DNA from: Nitrospira sp.
Lineage (GTDB): Bacteria > Nitrospirota > Nitrospiria > Nitrospirales > Nitrospiraceae
Direction of reading: 5' to 3'
NCBI GenBank assembly: GCA_030692565.1
Contig: JAUYAO010000054.1
Location: forward strand, 124,001-188,000
Length of the DNA stretch: 64,000 nucleotides
Numbering within the stretch: position 1 is the first letter of the stretch; every line of letters starts with the position of its first letter. Positions 9,776-16,547 of the stretch are shown here, one piece after another. The notes under the pieces are model-generated. The model was given only the letters and a program-made list of their open reading frames with translations, had not been told where the DNA came from and searched no databases. A program made the position numbers and the translations under genes.

Positions 9776-10042
9776 ATGGCCCACAAGGACTTGCGCGCCA
9801 TTGTGCGCTACATCGGCAAGGATGACCCAATCCGTGCGAAGCGCTTCGGTAAAGAGCTCCGCGACAAGACCACGCTACTGGCCCAGCATCCCGAGCTTGG
9901 CCGCCAAGGGAGGCCAGGCTTGCCAGACTGGTTACGCGAGTTGGTCGTGCATCCGCATTACATCGTGTTTTATCGTGTCCTCGTCGAGACCCGCACCGTG
10001 CAGATTGTGCGCGTGAAGCACGCAGCCCAACAGGTGCCGTGA
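9776..10042 (+). CDS. ParE/RelE-family toxin, N-terminus probably frameshifted
   Basis: 88 residues from ATG 9776: AHKDLRAIVRYIGKDDPIRAKRF, then LPDWLRELVVHPHYIVFYRV and VQIVRVKHAAQQ, the usual ParE/RelE strand pattern with a conserved Arg and Tyr. Relatives normally start about 12 residues earlier. From ATG 9739 (overlapping the antitoxin stop) the codons read MTAQSYHI and then hit a stop. Removing one T from the TTT at 9761-9763 joins this to EWRSMAHKDL. The present gene therefore has either a 1-nt insertion that damages the toxin or reinitiation at 9776. Members act on DNA gyrase or ribosome-bound mRNA; which applies here is unknown. Confidence 0.75.
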   Translation: MAHKDLRAIVRYIGKDDPIRAKRFGKELRDKTTLLAQHPELGRQGRPGLPDWLRELVVHPHYIVFYRVLVETRTVQIVRVKHAAQQVP

Positions 10043-10254
10043 TGATTCACATGTGCGGAAACGAGCCCAAGCCTCAAATACGTGCCCCACTCGATTCCCA
10101 GACCGACCGAATAGACCTGCCAGACGGAACAGACCTCCCTCGTGGTATTAGCATGCAAACGCTGATTGCCATGAAGGAAGCGGCGGGCCGGGAACAGGAC
10201 AGGATCGATATCGAACACTTGCGCATGAGGTTGGAAGATGATGCCGGACAATAA
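10039..10254 (+). pseudogene. Remnant: C-terminal piece of a nucleotidyltransferase-like protein
   Basis: A 71-residue frame. Only its second half (RGISMQTLIAMKEAAGREQDRIDIEHL) is recognisable. It matches the end of small nucleotidyltransferase-like proteins (DUF6036/AbiEii-like) in which a conserved LIAMKEAAGRPQD segment closes the domain. The catalytic GS and DxD part is absent, so this looks like a truncated relic. It overlaps the preceding toxin stop by a few bases and the next frame by 17 bases. Confidence 0.45.
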
Positions 10255-10483
10255 AGCGCCCATATCAGAATTCGACTGGCGCGTGACCAGCTTCGAAGGC
10301 GCGCGCCGCGAGCAGCTCCGCCGCTGGGCGCGCTTGCCGCTGGAACACATCCTGCTGGCCATCGAGGAAATGCAGGACATCGCTCAGGCATTTGGGACAG
10401 CGCCGGCCGGTGAGCATGACGCGCCTTCTCCGGGACGAGGGGGCAGAGAAGAAGGCGCTTTGGGGTTTCCTATAGGTAGTTAG
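10238..10483 (+). CDS. Small hypothetical protein with SEFDW motif
   Basis: 81 residues beginning MMPDNKAPISEFDWRVTSFEGARREQLRRWARLPLEHILLAIEEM. This type of short protein (S-E-F-D-W, then a helical Arg-rich core) is often encoded directly after small nucleotidyltransferases, which fits the remnant upstream. The last ~25 residues (Gly/Arg-rich) look unrelated, so the gene may be truncated or run into repeat-flanking DNA. Function unknown; possibly the leftover of a two-gene nucleotidyltransferase module. Confidence 0.5.
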   Translation: MMPDNKAPISEFDWRVTSFEGARREQLRRWARLPLEHILLAIEEMQDIAQAFGTAPAGEHDAPSPGRGGREEGALGFPIGS

Positions 10484-10519
10484 GGAATGAACTCGCTCCC
10501 TCGGATTCACGCGCTCCAC

Positions 10520-10730
10520 GCCCCGTCATCCCCCTCCTTCGTAAGGAGGGGCCAGGGGAGGTCGAGTCTTCCGGCGGCCATCATAGGCGCGCATCCCCAC
10601 AAATAGCACGCCAGCCTGCGGAGCCTCGACCCCACCGTTCCTCCCCTTACCAAGGGGAGGCATCGGGAAGGGGAACGTGACGCAGCATACCAAGCCCCAG
10701 GTTTTTGACCCACTCGACTCACGGAAGCGC
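10520..10730 (+). repeat. Dispersed ~200-bp double-palindrome repeat, copy A
   Basis: Begins with a 21-bp near-perfect palindrome of CCCCTCCTT.. type at 10,531-10,551. A second palindrome, CCTCCCCTTAC.. type, lies at 10,640-10,660. The unit ends with TTGACCCACTCGA at about 10,705-10,718. The order and spacing match copies at 14,730-14,945 (inverted) and 18,975-19,190. Confidence 0.85.
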
Positions 10731-10763
10731 CAAGGAGGATACGGGCGTGCCAAGGTTACAGGA

Positions 10764-10832
10764 GTTATTTCTCGCGAAGAGCGTATCCAGCAAGCCAAAC
10801 GCCGCGTATCAGAGAAGATACAGTCTAAATAA
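10764..10832 (+). pseudogene. Duplicated scrap of the TPR lipoprotein gene 3' end
   Basis: The frame from 10,764 reads VISREERIQQAKRRVSEKIQSK and stop. It closely resembles the last codons of the TPR lipoprotein gene at about 9,172-9,239 (VRIQQAKRRVAEKRQ). Nucleotide identity is high across about 35 bases (cgtatccagcaagccaaac in both). It seems to be a leftover of duplication or recombination bracketing the 9.3-10.7 kb accessory patch. Confidence 0.6.
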
Positions 10833-11345
10833 TCTGCCTCATAGCCGTATTTATTCCGATCGGTTCGTAAGAGACGAAGGGGACGACTTCGCCCCCTATC
10901 CATAAAGAGAGCGATCGGTCAAACCAGGCAGCCAACGATTCTCCTGTGATCATCCGCCAAAGTTCATGAGTAGTTTCAAGGAGATCCTTCTCCATGAAGC
11001 CGCCTCAAGCGCTTATTCTCCAGAGATCACAGATTCCCGAGAAAGATGGATCAGCCATATGAACTCTGTCCTTTTTCTGTGCAGGAAGAAGAGGCGAGAT
11101 GCCAATTCTCGGCAGTTTTGAGCAGATTGCGGAAGGGCTGGTTGCCGCCGAGCATAAACGTCCAGTCGGGTGATTTCTTCTAACTTGTTGATTTCCAGGT
11201 AGATGGTGATACGTTCGTCTTTAACGCTGACCGGCATCAAACCTGCTATAGCCCTGGTAGGCGCCAACACGAGCGCCTCGGGTAGCAAGAAGAAGCAGAG
11301 TGTGAACGAGGGCAGTCAGTGAACCATCAACCAGGAGGCAGTACG
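10833..11345. other. Intergenic stretch upstream of the pilin gene; no supported gene
   Basis: No ORF here has recognisable content. A 91-codon minus-strand frame at 11,013-11,288 starts with TTG and shows no domain. A weak sigma-54-like match (GGCA and TGC with 10 bp between the GG and GC, 11,233-11,246) lies about 100 bp before the pilin start. Pilin genes are often sigma-54 dependent, but the match is poor (no TGG at -24). A ribosome site AGGAGG is present at about 11,331-11,336. Confidence 0.3.
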
Positions 11346-11975
11346 ATGTTTAAGGCATTGCGTAAACAAGAGGGTTTCACCCTCATCGAGTTGATGATCG
11401 TCGTGGCGATCATCGGCATCTTGGCGGCCATCGCCATCCCGAACTTCCTGCAGTATCAGATGAAGTCGCGGCAGTCGGAGGCCAAGACGAACCTGATGGC
11501 GATCAAAACCTCTGAAGTGTCCTGGCAGGGTGAGCGGGGATGTTTCTTGACAGTGGCGCTCTGGCCAATTGCCGGTACTCCCCCAGCAGCAGGTCAAAAA
11601 TCTTCACCGCAGAGCTGGTTGCTTCCTGCTGCGCCTGTTAATACTCCAGCAGCTGCTACTGGTTGGTGTGTTGGTGCTGCGGGAGGACCTGGAATCACAC
11701 AGGGAACGTTTACGAGTCTTGGTTTTCAGCCCACTGGTAACGTGCTTTATCAGTACTCTACGGGGACATATGCAGCCTCAATGACATCGTGTCAGGGCCC
11801 AGCTGCCACCCCTGCGCCAAACATTGCTCAAGAACCTGGGACCACGGATGCCACTCCTACAGCAGCCGGATTTAGAGCAACGGCTATGAGTAATTTGGAT
11901 GGTGATGCCAACCTTTCTGTGTGGGCATCGGCCGATGGTACCGGTGCGCAAGACTGTGTTACTGGTGTGTTCTAG
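11346..11975 (+). CDS. Type IV prepilin (PilA-like)
   Basis: 209 residues from ATG 11,346, with AGGAGG upstream. The short leader MFKALRKQEG ends in Gly before FTLIELMIVVAIIGILAAIA, the class III signal cut and methylated by PilD. Glu5 of the mature protein is present. After the N-terminal helix the globular part is rich in Ala, Gly, Pro and Thr with four Cys, two of them near the C-terminus (TSCQGP and QDCVTGVF), which could form the D-region disulfide. It is the major-pilin type rather than a short Geobacter-type pilin. A strong hairpin terminator follows, so it may be transcribed alone or with read-through. Confidence 0.93.
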   Translation: MFKALRKQEGFTLIELMIVVAIIGILAAIAIPNFLQYQMKSRQSEAKTNLMAIKTSEVSWQGERGCFLTVALWPIAGTPPAAGQKSSPQSWLLPAAPVNTPAAATGWCVGAAGGPGITQGTFTSLGFQPTGNVLYQYSTGTYAASMTSCQGPAATPAPNIAQEPGTTDATPTAAGFRATAMSNLDGDANLSVWASADGTGAQDCVTGVF

Positions 11976-11997
11976 GCCGGTGTGAAGCGTGCAGTTC

Positions 11998-12037
11998 TGG
12001 CCCGCCGGTGTAACAACTGGCGGGCCAGGCTGTTTTC
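11998..12037 (+). terminator. Intrinsic terminator after the pilin gene
   Basis: A perfect 9-bp stem (TGGCCCGCC, 11,998-12,006, with 12,019-12,027) is followed by GGCTGTTTT. It lies just past the pilin stop and before the preferred start of the next gene. Confidence 0.7.
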
Positions 12038-12053
12038 AGGACCTTCTCTTGTG

Positions 12054-12977
12054 ATGACCTCAAGCAAAGTTCCAACAGATTCTCACTTGGCGGACCCACT
12101 ACGTCTCTCGGCTTCGTTGGCGATTTGCTGCGCTCTTGCCGTTCTCGGACTTATTACACTTATTGCCCTTCAGCGGACTCTCGACCAACGACTGGATCGT
12201 GACGTCACCCGTATTGAAGAGTTGGCTCAGTTGCCCCGTGGAGAGTACTTGAAGCCAATGCTTCTTGGCTACCAGCACGTTGGGGCAGATCTCCTTTGGC
12301 TCCAGCTCCTGCAGGTGCTCGGGAAAAAGAAAACCACAGCCGACGAGTATGAATGGATCTATCACGCGTTGGACGTCATTACTACGCTTGATCCGCATTA
12401 TGATTACGCCTACTACGTGGGGGGGGTTGTTCTGGAGAGTTTGGCAAATAGGACGGATCTAAGCAATCGATTGCTTGAGAAAGGGTTTGCTGCGAACCCG
12501 ACTATCTGGAGCCTGCCGTTTCTCCTCGGCTATAACTGTTATTTCATTCTTGGTGATGCGGCCAGAGGGGCGGACTACATGGCGGCCGCTGCAAAGCTAC
12601 CGGGTGGACCAAGTTATTTGCCGGGGCTGGCGAGCCGAATGTATGCGGAGTCAAGCAGCCCGGAGGTAGCGCTCCAACTGCTCAAGGCCCTGTGGCATCA
12701 GACTCAGGATCGAGAAATGCGTGAAGTGTTGGAAAATCGAGTAAAAGAAATCATAATCGAACGCGATATCCAAAAGCTTGAATCGGCGCGAGATGCCTAT
12801 CGTGACAAACATGGGCGTTTACCCAAGGCACTCAACGATCTTGTGATGAGCGGAGAGGTCCGCCAGATCCCGGATGAGCCATTCGGCGGAGCCTACAACG
12901 TAGACGCTCAAACGGGAGAGATCTCAAGCAGCACGCATTCCAAACGGCTTAAAGTCTTCAGGTTGGATAAGAGGTAG
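12054..12977 (+). CDS. Membrane-anchored TPR-like protein of the pilin/ABC cluster
   Basis: About 307 residues. ATG 12,054 is preferred because the earlier in-frame start at 11,982 would place the terminator hairpin inside the gene. One transmembrane helix lies near residues 20-40 (LAICCALAVLGLITLIAL). The rest is helical and TPR-like (YEWIYHALDVITTLDPHYDYAYYVGGVV; LLEKGFAANPTIWSLPFLLGYNCYFI) and ends in a small domain with HGRLPKALNDLV. I know similar proteins next to ABC exporters and pilins in other phyla, but no function. It is followed after 9 bp by an ABC ATPase. Confidence 0.7.
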   Translation: MTSSKVPTDSHLADPLRLSASLAICCALAVLGLITLIALQRTLDQRLDRDVTRIEELAQLPRGEYLKPMLLGYQHVGADLLWLQLLQVLGKKKTTADEYEWIYHALDVITTLDPHYDYAYYVGGVVLESLANRTDLSNRLLEKGFAANPTIWSLPFLLGYNCYFILGDAARGADYMAAAAKLPGGPSYLPGLASRMYAESSSPEVALQLLKALWHQTQDREMREVLENRVKEIIIERDIQKLESARDAYRDKHGRLPKALNDLVMSGEVRQIPDEPFGGAYNVDAQTGEISSSTHSKRLKVFRLDKR

Positions 12978-12986
12978 GTCTCCATC

Positions 12987-13952
12987 ATGCTTCCTGTCAC
13001 GGACCAGGTTGTCCAAATCGTAGATATCCGTAAAGTGTTTCGTGTCGGCTTCTGGGGCCGGCGCGTCACGGCGGTGGATCAGTTGTCATTGGATGTTCGG
13101 CGGGGCGAGGTGTTCGGGTTTCTCGGCCCAAACGGCGCTGGAAAGACGACCACGCTGAAGATGTTGATGGGGCTCATCTATCCCACCAGTGGGCAGGCTA
13201 GGATTTTTGGCCATCCGGTCGGCGATCCGGCCGCGAAAGCCAAACTCGGGTTTCTTCCCGAGTCTCCCTATTTCTATGACTATCTGACAAGTCGGGAATT
13301 TCTCAGCTTCTATGGCCATCTGTTTGGTCTATGGGGAGCGACCCTCGACAAGCGCGTGGATGAGTTACTTGAGCTGGTGGGGATGACCCATGCGCGGGAT
13401 CTTCAGCTGTGCAAATTTTCCAAAGGTATGTTGCAGCGGGTGGGAATTGCACAGGCCTTGATCAATGACCCGGAACTGGTCGTGTTAGATGAGCCAATGT
13501 CCGGGCTTGATCCGATCGGACGGAAGGAAGTGCGCGACCTCATTTTACGCCTCAAGGAATCAGGCAAGACGGTTATGTTCAGCTCGCACATTTTGCACGA
13601 TGCCGAGTTGCTCTGCGATCGAGTCGCGATGATCATGAAGGGCCGATTGGTGGCTTGTGGACAGGTGTCTGAGTTGATCGAACAGGGAGCTACGCAAGAA
13701 GTGGAGATGGTCATCGATCGGCTTTCGCCAGAAGGTCTGGAGCATCTGCGTGTCTTGGCAACGAAGGTGGTGTTGAACGGGGAACGAGTCATGGTCGTGC
13801 TGAGTAACCAGCGTCAGGTCGATGAGTCCCTTGAAGTTATTAGGGCGGCTCATGCCAAGCTGGTCTCGCTGACTCCTCATAAGGCATCGCTGGAGGACCT
13901 GTTCATTCGTAAAGCCAAAGGCGTGCAGTCACCTGTGGAGGCGCGGGTATGA
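12987..13952 (+). CDS. ABC transporter ATP-binding protein
   Basis: 321 residues. Walker A is GPNGAGKTT (about residue 52). The signature is FSKGMLQRVGIAQ (a variant SKGM common in DrrA/CcmA-like exporters). Walker B is ELVVLDEPMSGLDP and the switch His is in SSHILHD. The C-terminal ~90 residues form the accessory domain of the drug/pilin-export type. It forms an exporter with the permease that overlaps its stop by four bases. The substrate is unknown; co-location with a pilin hints at envelope or pilus function. Confidence 0.92.
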   Translation: MLPVTDQVVQIVDIRKVFRVGFWGRRVTAVDQLSLDVRRGEVFGFLGPNGAGKTTTLKMLMGLIYPTSGQARIFGHPVGDPAAKAKLGFLPESPYFYDYLTSREFLSFYGHLFGLWGATLDKRVDELLELVGMTHARDLQLCKFSKGMLQRVGIAQALINDPELVVLDEPMSGLDPIGRKEVRDLILRLKESGKTVMFSSHILHDAELLCDRVAMIMKGRLVACGQVSELIEQGATQEVEMVIDRLSPEGLEHLRVLATKVVLNGERVMVVLSNQRQVDESLEVIRAAHAKLVSLTPHKASLEDLFIRKAKGVQSPVEARV

Positions 13953-14710
13953 AGGTCTTATCGATTGCGCTCAATACGTTCCGGGAGAACTTGCGCGACA
14001 AGTTGCTCTACAATCTGCTGGTGTTTGCGCTGCTGATGATCGGGAGTTCGTTGCTGTTGATGCGGCTGACGCTGGGAGAGTTTCATCGCTTGTTGCTGGA
14101 TGTGGGGCTTGGGAGTATCAATATATTCGGGGTGCTGATCGCGATCTTTGTCGGAATCGGACTTGTCAACAAAGAGATCGAGAAAAAAACGATCTATACC
14201 ATCGTGTCGAAACCAGTCGCGCGCTACCAATTTTTGGTCGGCAAATACCTTGGTTTAACACTGACCCTTTTCGTCAACACGCTGATCATGGCCGGGGGGC
14301 TGCTGCTGGTACTCTCCGCGCAAGGGGTGCCGATTGAGAGTGTGTTGTTCAAGGCGCTGGGGTTGATCTTTATCGAGTTCATGGTCATTACGGCGGTAGC
14401 CCTGTTGTGTTCTACCTTCACGAGCGCGACGCTCAGCGCCATTTTCACGCTGGCCACCTACGTGATCGGCCACCTGACGGCGGATCTCAAGACCTTCGGA
14501 GAGAAGATGGATGAAGGCATGCGCGCGGTGGTCACCGGGCTCTATTATATTTTGCCGAATTTAGAGCGATTCAACCTCAAGGGGAATGTCATTCACCATA
14601 TTGAGGTATCTGGAACGGACCTTGTGCTTATTGTGGTGTACGGGTTGACCTATGTCGCCTTTCTGCTGATATCTGCGAGTATCATCTTCCAGCGGCGTGA
14701 CTTTCGCTAA
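13949..14710 (+). CDS. ABC transporter permease (ABC-2 type)
   Basis: 253 residues, starting in an ATGA overlap with the ATPase gene. About six hydrophobic segments are visible (LLYNLLVFALLMIGSSLLLM; IFGVLIAIFVGIGL; LTLFVNTLIMAGGLLLVL; LGLIFIEFMVITAVALLC; ending with VLIVVYGLTYVAFLLISASI). A conserved NKEIEKKTIYTIVSKPVARYQF loop is typical of the ABC-2/NosY-like family. It forms the membrane channel of the exporter. Repeat copy B begins about 20 bp after its stop. Confidence 0.88.
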   Translation: MKVLSIALNTFRENLRDKLLYNLLVFALLMIGSSLLLMRLTLGEFHRLLLDVGLGSINIFGVLIAIFVGIGLVNKEIEKKTIYTIVSKPVARYQFLVGKYLGLTLTLFVNTLIMAGGLLLVLSAQGVPIESVLFKALGLIFIEFMVITAVALLCSTFTSATLSAIFTLATYVIGHLTADLKTFGEKMDEGMRAVVTGLYYILPNLERFNLKGNVIHHIEVSGTDLVLIVVYGLTYVAFLLISASIIFQRRDFR

Positions 14711-14729
14711 GCCGGCCATCTCTCATTTC

Positions 14730-14945
14730 GGCTCTTCAGGAAATCGAGTGGGTCAAGCGCCTGGAGCTCGGTATATTGCGTCGTCCTCCCCCTTCCGATG
14801 CCTCCCCTTCGCAAGGGGAGGGACGGTGGGGTCGAGTCTCCGCAGGTTGGTGCGCGCGTGTGCGGTGCTTGTCTGCATGGCCCCAAGTCTTCGACCTCCC
14901 CTCGCCCCTCCTTACGAAGGAGGGGATGAAAGAAATAGGAAATGT
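14730..14945 (-). repeat. Dispersed ~200-bp double-palindrome repeat, copy B (inverted)
   Basis: Reverse orientation relative to copies A and C. It opens with GCTCTTCAGGAAATCGAGT (the distal end), has the CCTCCCCTTCG.. palindrome near 14,801-14,821 and the CCCCTCCTTAC.. palindrome at 14,905-14,925. Internal blocks GGTGGGGTCGAGTCTCCGCA and TCGACCTCCCCTCGCCCCT match copies A and C in complement. Confidence 0.85.
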
Positions 14946-14953
14946 ACCGGGAG

Positions 14954-15343
14954 TCATTTCCCCAAGCGTTTCCCCGCGGTAGCGGCTTCGTGCAGGGCTT
15001 CTGTGAGCGTGGGACCAGAAGAGGCATGGAGGTTGTCGCGCATGTGTTTATGGTGTGGGTATGAGGACAGGCGGCGCGCGGCCGGGTCCCTGGCGTTGTC
15101 GTAGCGAAAAATGAGGCTGCCCTCACCTGCCACATACTGATAGGCGTATTTAAGCCGAGTTACGGTGGGACTTAGCTGAAGAAATTCCTTGAAGTGCAGT
15201 ACGGATCCGTCGGCAAACGCCGCTGAGCCTCTCACGATTCCGGCAACCGGTGGGCGGTCTTCATAGGCGAGAGAGTGCGAGACAACGTGCGGAGTTTCTA
15301 GGATTGCGGATCGAATGTGTGTCGCATAGTCCGCTATCGGCAT
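14954..15343 (-). CDS. TumE-like toxin (DUF6516 family)
   Basis: 129 residues. The order of motifs (FADGSVLHFKEFLQLSP, then LKYAYQYVAGEGSLIFRYDNARD, then SSYPHHKHMRDNLHASSGPTL) is characteristic of the DUF6516/TumE toxin family, whose best-known member comes from Pseudomonas plasmid pUM505. The HHKH cluster is likely functional. It overlaps the upstream small antitoxin gene by 10 bp on the same strand, so the two form a module. The mode of action is not established from sequence. Confidence 0.75.
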   Translation of the reverse strand: MPIADYATHIRSAILETPHVVSHSLAYEDRPPVAGIVRGSAAFADGSVLHFKEFLQLSPTVTRLKYAYQYVAGEGSLIFRYDNARDPAARRLSSYPHHKHMRDNLHASSGPTLTEALHEAATAGKRLGK

Positions 15344-15624
15344 ACTTCGAGCTGGTCGAGATGTCCAAGGGTGTTTTGTAAAGTCCGGCGAAGCTCCAGT
15401 TCGCCTTCCAACTCTAGCAGCGCCTGTTCGTTCTCTTCTGTTCTGGTGGCGGTACCCTCCAGCACTTGGGCGGGGGCGACTCCGAGTTCCCTGGCGAGTG
15501 TTGCGATTCGATCTTCCGTCGTCTTCAGGCTGTCACGCGTGAGTTTTTTCTCCATCTCCAGCGCCTCCTTCACTAACGGAAGGCTCTGGTCAGGAGAGGG
15601 CGTTTTGATCTGAATCGTGCTCAT
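15334..15624 (-). CDS. TumA-like antitoxin
   Basis: 96 residues, ATG at 15,624 preceded by AGGAGAG. It is acidic and helical with a coiled-coil-like pattern (LVKEALEMEKKLTRDSLK; EENEQALLELEGELELRRTL). Its position directly before, and overlapping, a TumE-like gene is the main evidence for an antitoxin role. No clear DNA-binding motif is obvious, although the ARELGVAPAQVLEG segment could be part of one. Confidence 0.65.
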   Translation of the reverse strand: MSTIQIKTPSPDQSLPLVKEALEMEKKLTRDSLKTTEDRIATLARELGVAPAQVLEGTATRTEENEQALLELEGELELRRTLQNTLGHLDQLEVCR

Positions 15625-15815
15625 TGTTCTCTCCTGGAGGTGCGAGAGGTGCTGAATCTAAGATGGATAATGGCGCTGGAGCAAACGCTAACAGAGGCGG
15701 GTGGCGCTGTCAATGTTGCTGCGAGAAGGGATGGCCGGCATCGATCCGAGTGTGCACCCTCGTTCATGTCCCTGCACGAAATCCGGAAGCGTCTTATAAA
15801 GGAAGAGGGATCTTC
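15625..15815. other. Gap between toxin-antitoxin modules; eroded toxin tail
   Basis: Where the rest of a DUF5615 toxin would be expected (minus strand), the frames are broken and show no PIN-like motifs. No separate gene is supported. Confidence 0.4.
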
Positions 15816-15983
15816 TTAGCGAAGGGGCAAGTATTCGACCTGGTTGACCCAATCGGCCGACTCGGAATCGGGAAGACGCGCGGCTCCATCCTCCTGCGCG
15901 GTGAGGACATCCACCCCATGGACACGGAGTCCGTCGGTAATCGCTTTGGGAATATGGACGTCCATGTAGAGGGTGAGACTCAA
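15816..15983 (-). pseudogene. Truncated DUF5615 PIN-like toxin
   Basis: The frame starts with TTG overlapping the DUF433 stop (15,981-15,983) and reads MSLTLYMDVHIPKAITDGL, then VHGVDVLTAQEDGAARLPDSE, then 14 unrelated residues to TAA at 15,816. The MDVHIP..G..VLTAQE..RL.D core is the N-terminal half of DUF5615 (VapC-like, Mut7-C-like) toxins, which are normally about 110-120 residues. The later acidic residues of the PIN site are missing, so it is probably inactive. Confidence 0.6.
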
Positions 15984-16291
15984 GGGAGCTGGCCCAGCGC
16001 GCGTAACCGCCTCCGCAAGGTGGATTGGCTGGCTTCCTGCGCCATGCGCTCGACGTCCCGCAGCTCCCGTTCGATCGCTCGATCGATGTCGCGCTGATGG
16101 TCATAGTAGTAGGAGAGAGCCGCGTGAATCTGGGCTAACGACAGATGGGGGTGTTGAACGTGGATTTCTTCAGGATTCCACCCGTGAGCGAGCTTATCCA
16201 TGGCGACTTCGATGACCTTGACGTTCGAGTCATCGATCCAGGCTATACCCGCATTGTCCAGTCGGATATGCGCTGTTGCGAGGGACGACAT
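15980..16291 (-). CDS. DUF433 antitoxin (VapB-like)
   Basis: 103 residues from ATG 16,291, with GGGAGG upstream; the longer frame to 16,390 lacks a ribosome site. The core (HIRLDNAGIAWIDDSNVKVIEVAM, GWNPEEIHVQHPHLSLAQIHAALSYYYDHQRDID) is the DUF433 winged-helix domain that usually regulates and neutralises a DUF5615 PIN-like toxin. That toxin follows directly here but is truncated, leaving an orphan antitoxin. Confidence 0.8.
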   Translation of the reverse strand: MSSLATAHIRLDNAGIAWIDDSNVKVIEVAMDKLAHGWNPEEIHVQHPHLSLAQIHAALSYYYDHQRDIDRAIERELRDVERMAQEASQSTLRRRLRALGQLP

Positions 16292-16409
16292 CTTTTTTAC
16301 CTCCCAGTCCGGTGCTGCGCGACCGGCGATCCTGGTTTTCGTTATGCGTGAACTGATTGTACTCGAAAACCTGGGATAGAGAAAAGACATCTGAAATCGG
16401 AGCGAGGCT

Positions 16410-16484
16410 CAAGAAGAGAATAACTCCAATCCCTCTCCCTCTCCTTTTGAGGACTGGCGGCCGGCGGATCCAATTCTCTTCTTG
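16410..16484. repeat. 12-bp perfect inverted repeat with 51-nt loop
   Basis: CAAGAAGAGAAT at 16,410-16,421 is the exact complement of 16,473-16,484. It lies upstream of the DegT gene and may fold as an RNA hairpin or be a tiny mobile-repeat remnant. Confidence 0.5.
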
Positions 16485-16547
16485 CATTCTGCCGAGGCGC
16501 AAGGTATTGAAGGGCTAGTGCTGCGATGCATACGGGGAGCGGATTCG

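Noticed and set aside
11013-11288. Minus-strand 91-codon ORF upstream of the pilin
   Set aside because: TTG start, no ribosome site, no domain, and it lies in a likely regulatory gap.
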